Assembly (NCBI GenBank): GCA_916613615.1
Contig: OU744735.1
Coordinates: 41,675,468 to 41,739,467 of the forward strand
DNA length: 64,000 nucleotides
Source: Steromphala cineraria
Taxonomy: Eukaryota > Mollusca > Gastropoda > Trochida > Trochidae
Direction of reading: 5' to 3'
Shown here: positions 55,938 to 64,000 of the stretch, one piece after another
Numbering within the stretch: position 1 is the first letter of the stretch
Layout: each line of letters starts with the position of its first letter
Notes under the pieces: generated by a model
Seen by the model: only the letters and a program-made list of their open reading frames with translations
Databases searched by the model: none
What the model was told of the DNA's origin: nothing
Position numbers and translations under genes: made by a program

Positions 55938-57480
55938 TCGTTGTCATGGATACAGTCTTGAATCTGAATGTTAGGTCATGCTAGTTTTGTGCAGACAACG
56001 GTCAATCACTTGCCAACAGCATACTGAATGCCAATTACCCACACATCGTCTTACATCATTGGGTGAATGAACCATGGCCATGTTATGATAACAGCCAGAG
56101 GGTATTGTATCCATTCAAGTTCAGCCTTAGGGTATTGTATCCATTCAAGTTCACTGCTTAGGGTATTGTATCCATTCAAGTTCACATAACCACAAACATA
56201 TTTCACTATTTTATTTGAATTAAAGCCTGATAACAATATTTCATAGTGTGTCAAAGGTCGCTACTAAAAAATGTCCAGTTTGGTAATAAAGCCGTTTTTG
56301 AAAGCCACTTTTGATGGGCCGCTTATACCTATCTGGTCACAAAGCAGTGAATGCATGACATGCAAGTTTAGTTAGAAGTCAGGAATAGAATATTTAGGCT
56401 CATATTTTATTTTGCTACTTTGAGGTACCCTGTCAAGTAAACTACATAATGGTTCTCAAATATCTCGTTCTGTAGGAAAAACATTCATTAATATTCTGAC
56501 ACCAAAATCTGAATTTTTAGCTCTTGCTCATCTTTTCTTTGTTTGCTCGACCCTGCAAGTAATATGGCCTATCTGTTTTTAACAGTTAACTGATGTAGGA
56601 ATACCCTTTTGTTTATTGTCTGTGTGTTTATTAATTATGTTCGTTATTTTGTTTGGTTGGTAGAGAATGTTTGTTACATCTACAAAGAATGCGTAGAAAT
56701 GCTTTTACATGTTTTACGCTCTAATTATGAAAATTTTGAAGCTTTACACTAGTTATTGGAATATTTGTACTGCCTTAGTTATTGTAACTGTGTAATACTA
56801 AAAGCAATATGTCAATGCAAATGATTTGTTGTCCATAACCATTTATTTAAAGGAGAAGTATGTTATATTGAGTGCAACTATTTATATACATGTATATAAA
56901 ATATTGATTTCATACTGATAATCAAAATAAATGCAAGTGTTTCAATATTGATTAAAAAATTGAAACCTGAACATTGGTAATTATGATGATAGATGCTGAT
57001 TTTAAAAATCTTTATTTTTTATCATATTTCTCATTGATTACATACTATCTGTCCAAAATTTGGAAAGGACGTACCACAGAATATTTTTGTTATATGTGAA
57101 AATTGAGAAAAAACTTTTTATTATCAATTTCATTTCTTCAATGTCTTACTCGACGTAAGAATTTGAAGCACACATAAAATCGTAAAAGGCATTAGCGGTA
57201 GTTACTGGTTGCCTTCACAGTCACAAATCCTTAAGTACAGTTTCATCTGACCATGAAAAGTCAAAGTTATTACTTTTTCAATAAATGACATTTACTTTAC
57301 AGCAGCAATCCTGGTGCAAAAATCCACGGCACTGTGAATGAAATGTAACCATATTAAGTATCTGATATTGCTATTTATGATAAAACGGTGAATGATTGAG
57401 TACGTTGAGCCAGCAATCTAATATGGAAAACCATGCTTTATTGTTGTACCAAAAAGCAAATAGCATAATCTATAAAAGGT
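55938..57480. other. Acetyltransferase 3' flank; no further gene recognised
   Basis: Contains a short tandem GGGTATTGTATCCATTCAAGTTCA (three copies, 56100-56185) in the presumed 3' UTR and two AATAAA signals. Confidence 0.5.
56285..56290 (+). promoter_or_regulatory. Candidate polyadenylation signal for the acetyltransferase gene
   Basis: AATAAA lies about 350 bp after the stop codon. A second AATAAA at 56926-56931 is an alternative. Neither is proven by transcript data. Confidence 0.4.
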
Positions 57481-57485
57481 GTTAA

Positions 57486-57826
57486 AGGGACAGTAGCACG
57501 TTTTTTGATAATTTGATATTTTAAATTTTTCAGTGATATTTGTAAGTTAATGCTAAGTGTATTATTTTTACAGTGTCAAGAATCTCATTACACAAGCCAG
57601 TCATCCATAGTCAGAGGACAAAGTATGAAGATTCACTGCATGGCGGCCATTTTGTGTGAACACCTTTAATTCATTTTGTGTAAGAAAACTTGGCTAAACT
57701 TTTCGTTGTATATTTGATTTACTACTGCTTCATCTATTTTAAATACATTGCGTTTCAATTGAAACCATTAATTTTCATTTTCCTGACATCAATTTATATT
57801 CCGCCTAAAACCGTGCTACTGCCCAT
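57486..57826 (+). mobile_element. piggyBac-like MITE, copy 3
   Basis: AGGGACAGTAGCACGTTTT and ACCGTGCTACTGCCCAT ends with TTAA flanks. Confidence 0.8.
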
Positions 57827-58330
57827 TTAAAGTACATTGAGTCAATAAAAGAACAGAGTAAAATAAGAGGATGAGGTTTGTATTGTTGGTTGATAGGGTT
57901 GTTCAAGCCATAGAACAAATGATGAAGCGCTATTGTTCAAGTGCCTTGAAGTTATGGATATGAGATATCAATACCGTCAATTTTGGCAACTTTATCAACT
58001 TTTAATTACTAAGCATTGATTGTGCATGGAAGCAATTCTTGAAACAAATTAAGTAACTTAATTTGAAGATATTAGATGTATGACAATGAATTCAAAGTCT
58101 CTATTGAATATTTATGGTGGTGTTGCTTAAAACTGAGTTATTAAATTTGTAGATAAATGATGAAAACAATTCCTTTTGATTGCCTGTGATATTGTAATAT
58201 CTGACAGAAACTGTCGAAGTGTAGTGTTGTAATTTGATTCTGTCTTGTACGTTTAGATTCTAATTCATCTTGAAATCATTGGAATGTGTTGAGCATTTCT
58301 TCTGAAGACTTAACATTTTCTTTATTTTAA

Positions 58331-58653
58331 AAGGACAGTAGCACGTTTTTAGGGGGAATATAAGACGATGTCGTGATTGTTCCAATTGAAAGACAATGTA
58401 TGTAACTAAATGACGCAGTAATAATTCAAATATATTCATTTTTCTTACACAAAATGCATTAAAGGTGTTCACACAAAAATGGCCGCCAATTGACTTTATG
58501 TGAATCTTTATAATTTGTTCTCTGACTATGGATGATTGTTTTGTGTCATGAGATTTTTGACACTATCGAAATAATACATTTAGCATTAACGTACAATTAA
58601 CAGTAAAAAAATGAAAATGTAAAATATAAAAAAACACACGTGCTACTGCCCTT
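58331..58653 (-). mobile_element. piggyBac-like MITE, copy 4 (inverted)
   Basis: AAGGACAGTAGCACGTTTTT to CACGTGCTACTGCCCTT with TTAA flanks; the interior runs opposite to copies 1-3. Confidence 0.8.
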
Positions 58654-58659
58654 TTAAAC

Positions 58660-59560
58660 ACCCCGGGAAATAACTTAATATAAGCTATTGATGTTTCTGT
58701 TTATATCTGATGTTTTAAGCCAATGATCAACATGTGATCATTTTACACTAAACGAGGGATACAGATGAGACACTACGATTTTATTTTTCAAAAGTCTGAC
58801 AAAATATCAACAGCCAATCATGATTTGCACAAACTTATCGACATATTCTAAGAATTATACAGCTCACCATCATAAATATATTATCCAGTTATCTCTCTCT
58901 TAAAGAATAATATTTGGGCAAATCATTAACACATGATATCCATCCTCGACATCCTGAATAAATACTGGACATTTTCTATCATTAAAATTTTATCTAGGCT
59001 TGGTCCAACGCCCTCTTTCAATCATTGGTGTATGAGAAACCGTGTAAGTGCAATCCTGTACCTAAGAACATATATTTTTATTAAATATTTTTCAAATTCT
59101 ACATGTACATGTTTTATGGACAAATATACACGAGTTTCACTCAGAGAGCTTAAATTATTTTTCCATGTCCGAATACAAATTATATCGTACACTCTTTGCA
59201 TTGAATTTGCTGAATAAAAGTTTTATTATACATTAGTTGTGTCAACCAGCAATATCCAAATCCATACTGTGATAACAATTACCGAAACAGAGTAGCCCAC
59301 GTTTTATATTCTTGCTTCTGTAATGAAAGTTCAAACATTACATTATAGATTTTCTAAGCCAATTAACAACACGTCCTAGTCTAGTCTTATACAGTGTCAA
59401 TGATCCATACTCCTTTAAACAAAAATAGATGGTGTAGAAGTTTTAACTAAATATTTCCAAAAATTCAAAGGAATTTGTTTCTACTACAGGTGCTTCCATA
59501 AAGTTTTTATTATTAAAATGTGAGATTTTTAGTCACAGGTGCAAGAAGTAGATATTTCGT
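58660..59560. other. No gene recognised
   Basis: AT-rich intergenic sequence. Confidence 0.4.
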
Positions 59561-59571
59561 CTCATTTGAAA

Positions 59572-59650
59572 CAGTCTGAGTAAACCTAGCCTCAATATTA
59601 TTCTATACTGAGTGAAGCGGATAATATTGAGGCTAGGTTTTCTTAGACTG
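59572..59650. mobile_element. 79-bp minimal MULE-like MITE with 9-bp TSD
   Basis: Essentially two joined terminal repeats (CAGTCTGAGTAAACCTAGCC and the inverse), flanked on both sides by CATTTGAAA. Confidence 0.85.
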
Positions 59651-61250
59651 CATTTGAAATGAAGGTCTTCAGCATTATATCAGTAATCATGAAATATTTT
59701 TTATCACAGAGCCTCTGACTGAATTGTCTTAAAAAACATGAACAAGTTCCGAAATGTTAATAGATTCAGGAAGATGCATCAACTGGTATCCGTAACAGCC
59801 CTATTACTGTTGTCGATAATTGGCATACAGTAACGAGCGTTATATCTGGCATGACTATTAGTTACATTCTTCGCTAATAAACGTCATTAATTATACTATC
59901 TGTCTCTTCACATATCGCCCACACTTCAGTTCAACACAGACACGTGCACATATTAGTTAACATGAAATCTGAAAATAACTACAAATCAAGCATCACCTTT
60001 GTAATGTGTCAATGATTATATTATCATATCAGACACATTAGTTTATAAGGTTATATAGTCTTCCTACATGGAAATTTATGAACAATAAACCTTTTGCTAT
60101 GTAAAATGTCACTTCTGTGTAGTTTGAACCTAAATGTACATGTACCTCAAAAAGAAATAAAATAATAAAAACAAACTTTTGATGAACGGGGGTGCCCTTC
60201 GCAGAGTTCGTTGTTGACTCTCATGGACCTAACAATACGGCTGCGTACCACAAGTTTGTTCACTTTCCCACAAATCATAGTGCCTATATCATATGTAAGT
60301 TGGAATGTCTTTGAGGCATCATAGCAAAACAAAAACGAAACGGGTAATGTTTAAATTTCACTACATACTTTTAAATTCATTTCGCATTAATTAACTGGTA
60401 TGCCATATCTACCAGTTAACCGTCACAATTGTGGCAAGTCATTGAAGTGACCAGGGGTCAAAAATTCGAAAACATTAATTCTTATTTTTAACTACAACCA
60501 ACAGCTTAACATCTAAGTCATATTTGTTCCTTTGCATGTAGTCAATGTTATTGGGCTGCTTTTCATCTCAGAATGTCTGTAAGGAAAACAGAAAATGAAA
60601 TTGAAGAAAATTGGAATTAAAAAAATGTGACCCAATTTGTCTATATTTACCATGCCAAATTCTAAAATTCTGTAACAGTGACAAGACGTTCCCAAATGTG
60701 GTTTCAAATGGTTGTTTTACGCTATAGACAACTTGTGATTCTTTTGTCAGTGATGCTCAAGTTATTTATAAACGTTAAAACGAAATCAAAGTAACATGCT
60801 ATTTGCACTAAGATATACTAGCAAGTGAACGAACTTAAGGTACGCAGCTGTTCACACTTTCTGGATTATCAATATAAGACAGACAGAAAGACAGACATTT
60901 TATTCAGAAAAAGGCCACTGGTCAATAATACATGCATACAATGATAATTTGTATGGGTTTACATAAATACATTTGAATTTCTTATTTTCCTTACTTGATA
61001 AAAAAATAGCCCTGATGAGAACATAGGATTATCAAAAGCTTATTGTGACAATGGTTGTTTTCAAGAAAAATATTCCTTATATCTGTATAAGCTTTACCTT
61101 AGAGTAGAATATGTATTTCATCTTCGATTGATTAAGATTATACTTTTTTTATAAAAAGGGCAAAATCTTAAAACATATGGGATATTATTATATCTACCAG
61201 TCTCTAAGGCAAGTTTAAATCTACCACACATTTTGATAAACAATTATCTC
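59651..61250. other. No gene recognised
   Basis: AT-rich; a short GACAGACAGAAAGACAGACA run lies near 60879. A 61-codon minus frame at 60147-60332 has no known domain. Confidence 0.4.
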
Positions 61251-61259
61251 AAGTAATGA

Positions 61260-62262
61260 GGGATATCTAATTTAAGATATGTTTCAACATGAAGGAGGGA
61301 TTTGAAAAGTATATAATTAGAACATGTGGTTGTATCTTTGAGAGAATATCAAACTTGGGAGAGATTATCAGGCAACCTGTGTTTGAATACATAAATATAT
61401 TCATTAATATCTCCAATATCCTGTTATTCATCCAAAGATTTGAACATTTAAGATGCCAAAGTTGATACCCATCGAACACAATTACGGTAGTTGAGACACG
61501 TTGTAAATCCTACACTCGGGTTCGTTAAATTGCCAATGTCATATAAGACAGTTGGAGAGGGAGTCTGCCGCAATCACCAAGAACCATACTATTTGCCTAT
61601 CTTTAACACATTTAAAAAATATTTACACATTTTAATCTGAATTTGTACAATAATTTTAAGTAAATGACACCCCAAGTTTCGGAAGAGTAACAGAGAATAG
61701 GTTTAAACCTAGCATCAAATATTCTGAAAAGATCCACACATGACAAATAACCTATTTGTTGATACCTATGGTAGTGCCACAACGGCCTTATTTGCTTGAG
61801 AATCTAAAGTAGTTTGAGCTTAAGTCCAAACTAGCCTAGGAGTGAACACTATCCCCAAACATCTATGACATGATCCAACCTCTAGACTTTGTCCATTAAG
61901 AAACAACTTTTCATATAGTCTAATTGTACATTATTCCTGTAAACAACAACTTTTTTTATGTTAACTGCAACTGAAGACACATCATCCGCAAACATGAGGG
62001 CATATGAATTATCAACATCAGGAGAAATAAAAACACCACGACCGCCTAACTGTTCCATACTTTGCATTAACTTTGATAGAAAATCAATAAATAACTAGGG
62101 ACTAAGGGCACAACCCTGCCTAGTACCTATAGTGCAATCAAAATAACTGCATAGACAATCAGATGTTCTTACACAAGCTAATCTTACCATACATTGATGA
62201 GAGAATCTTACAAAATTTGCCACCAACCTTTCTCAGACTTAACAAAAGAGTTTCACGATGAA
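61260..62262 (-). pseudogene. LINE reverse-transcriptase relic
   Basis: Minus-strand pieces in order: KFCKILSSMYGKISLCKNI (near 62200), a GTRQGCALSP-like stretch with a stop (near 62110), YALMFADDV (near 62000) with the catalytic FADD box, and PILCYSSETWG (near 61690), the 'LLYGSExWG' block downstream of RT. Several stops and shifts show it is dead. Confidence 0.82.
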
Positions 62263-62269
62263 CTTATCG

Positions 62270-63550
62270 AATTACTATTTATAAATAAATCATCAATATA
62301 AGAAAATATTAAAAAAACGTGCGAAATGAATGACTTTTTTAATTCATATGTTTCAATCCAACAGAAAACTTTCAGCAATATTTTGGCATCACAACAAAGC
62401 TTGAAACATTTATTTGAATAGATTCTAAAGAAAAGCACATAAAAACCAAAGGCATTCGAAAGAGTATAACAGTACCAAGGCCTACATCAAAGCTGGAACT
62501 GCATGTGCAAACAAACACGGCTTACATTTACATCAATGGTAAGTATTTCTTTGGTAAATGAAGACACCGAAAAACAATTTCTGGTCAATCATAACCTGTC
62601 ATTGTTCATCTTGAAGAAAATCTTTTTTCAAGAAAACAATTCTTTAGATTAAACATAAGTTGCCCATTCTAGTTACAACATTATCTTTTCAATGAGATTA
62701 CAAGATAAATGAGTTCCAAGGAATTCGACACTAATTCGGTGACAGCAGAAAGTCGACAGGCGACACGCTAAAATGTTTCATGTTTTCTTAACCAAGCATT
62801 AATATACGTCTAAAACTTGTTATTATATGATTGTCACTAGTGACAATAACAATGGAACGAGTTAATTACACCAACAGTTGATGTACACGGCAATGGCTCA
62901 TATTTAATAGTTAAAGTATAGCATTTTCGCTTCAAATCATTTGTTGCGACATGTTCATATTCAAGGTCACAGGTCAAGGTCATGAGCTATTTCATCAATA
63001 GGTTTATTCTTTTAAGAGGAAGGCTTGAAAAGTTGTTTTGCTATGAAGCTCTTATTTGGTATAAATCATCTTTGGAGAAGTACACATATTTTATATGGTT
63101 TCCACAACAATCCAACATAGGTCAAGATCCGTCAAGATCAAGATTTCAGGATGGTATTGCGAAAATCTATTGAAACTATTAACACTGTTAATTGTTATTC
63201 CTAATGAAATATTATCATTGATGTTATTGTTAAGAGTAAAATTGATTTTTAGATTTCAAATTATCTTTGACATCAATTATTTTGACATGTTCATATTTAA
63301 GATCAAAGTTCCTGGTCCCGACTTCATACAGTCTCTTTTGTAACATCTATCTCTTAGAAAATGCCCAATATCCTGAGGTATTTTTAGAAGGCGGAACAGG
63401 GGATGGTGAAACCCTCGGTGCTGTTCTGCTTTTGCGGTGTCCCGCAAACGCTAATCTAGTTTGAATCTATTATTCTACTGGACACGAATTTGATATCAGA
63501 GAGGTAAATAATGACACTCCAAATAGCTCCTGTAAATACTTTTAAAGTTA
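62270..63550. other. No gene recognised; 3' flank of the GPCR gene
   Basis: AT-rich. The string GGTGTCCCGCAAACGCTAATCTAG at 63437-63460 also occurs, with one change, at 43876-43899. Confidence 0.45.
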
Positions 63551-63551
63551 T

Positions 63552-64000
63552 TTAGCATTCCGCAACTTGTACGGAATCATTTGTTTGATCGTTCACAAAC
63601 CTTACCTGGATGTTAGCGATGCCAGAAGAACTACGCTTCTTGATAAGGTTTTTGAGAGTCTCGAACAAAGGGTTGTACAATGGCAGGTAAAAGCAAAGTC
63701 TGAAGTTCATATAGACCTTATTCAAGGTAATACATATTAACAAAGCCGTATCAATATTTACTCCGTTCCTATCAGCTAAAGATTTACTGTACGCAATCGT
63801 GTGAGTGACTACCATAATGAAAGAATACATAATGGTCAGTGTAAATATGAACCGTGCCATTTTTATTTGTCTCTGAACGCTAGAACTTGTTCCAAATCCA
63901 TATTTTCTTTTGTATAACAACACATAAAATACAATGTTGCCATATGCACATGCTAGAACTACCAACAAGAGCAATATCGGATGCCATAGAGTGTTACGAC
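63552..64000 (-). CDS. Rhodopsin-like GPCR, C-terminal half (partial, runs off the window)
   Basis: An open frame enters from the right edge and ends with TAA at 63554-63552. It reads TM5 (WHPILLLLVVLACAYGNIVFY), a short basic third loop, TM6 (RFIFTLTIMYSFIMVVTHTIA), TM7 (ALLICITLNKVYMNFRLCFY) with NPLFE in place of NPxxY, an amphipathic helix 8 (TLKNLIKKR) and a cytoplasmic tail ending VQVAEC. This layout suits a class A G-protein-coupled receptor in the plasma membrane. No ligand class is recognisable, and the first four helices lie outside the window. Confidence 0.75.
   Translation of the reverse strand, partial: RNTLWHPILLLLVVLACAYGNIVFYVLLYKRKYGFGTSSSVQRQIKMARFIFTLTIMYSFIMVVTHTIAYSKSLADRNGVNIDTALLICITLNKVYMNFRLCFYLPLYNPLFETLKNLIKKRSSSGIANIQVRFVNDQTNDSVQVAEC

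Noticed and set aside
60147..60332. 61-codon minus-strand frame considered as a GPCR upstream or downstream exon
   Set aside because: No membrane segment, no fitting splice sites, and it lies beyond the GPCR stop codon.
1..64000. tRNA or rRNA genes
   Set aside because: No clover-leaf with A and B boxes or rRNA core sequence was recognised by eye; a covariance-model scan would be needed to exclude degenerate copies.

Overview
The window looks like a eukaryotic nuclear chromosome segment, most likely from a lophotrochozoan and probably a bivalve mollusc. It is AT-rich, its protein-coding exons are short and separated by kilobase introns with GT/AG borders, and most of the rest is layered transposon debris, including the 'TTAGCTCATCTGGCC...' repeat type I associate with bivalves. 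The species assignment is inference.

Two complete multi-exon genes can be rebuilt with every exon phase closing. (1) Minus strand, 7188-17474: seven exons giving a 344-residue DUSP12-type dual-specificity phosphatase with a C-terminal zinc-binding domain. The codon of the catalytic cysteine is split by intron 1, and that intron holds a 2.67-kb pogo/Tigger-like transposon. (2) Plus strand, 21937-55937: eleven exons giving a 508-residue alpha/beta-hydrolase acyltransferase of the MetX family. It resembles the fungal mitochondrial serine O-acetyltransferase (CysA/Cys2) subgroup and has a presequence-like N-terminus. An animal enzyme of this kind is the most notable biology here, because animals are not normally credited with O-acetylserine or O-acetylhomoserine synthesis. 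A third gene, the C-terminal half of a rhodopsin-like GPCR (minus strand), runs off the right edge.

Layout: 1-7.1 kb holds MITEs, a Transib-like element with a tandem-repeat element nested in it, and a Tc1 fragment. 7.2-17.5 kb is the DUSP12 gene, with MITEs in almost every intron. 17.5-21.9 kb is intergenic, with a Tc1 relic. 21.9-55.9 kb is the acetyltransferase gene; its 18-kb first intron contains a 156-bp tandem array and a DIRS retrotransposon with intact terminal and internal complementary repeats. Later introns hold a mariner relic, hairpin MITEs, an 18-bp minisatellite, a nested MULE-MITE/hairpin/hAT stack, an element carrying an OTU-protease-like exon, and a LINE fragment. 56-63.5 kb is intergenic, with two piggyBac-like MITEs and a LINE reverse-transcriptase relic. 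63.55 kb to the end is the GPCR.

Apart from the two gene models and the GPCR, I regard the short open frames in the window as chance or as transposon debris. All structure was read by eye; no alignment or database search was run.
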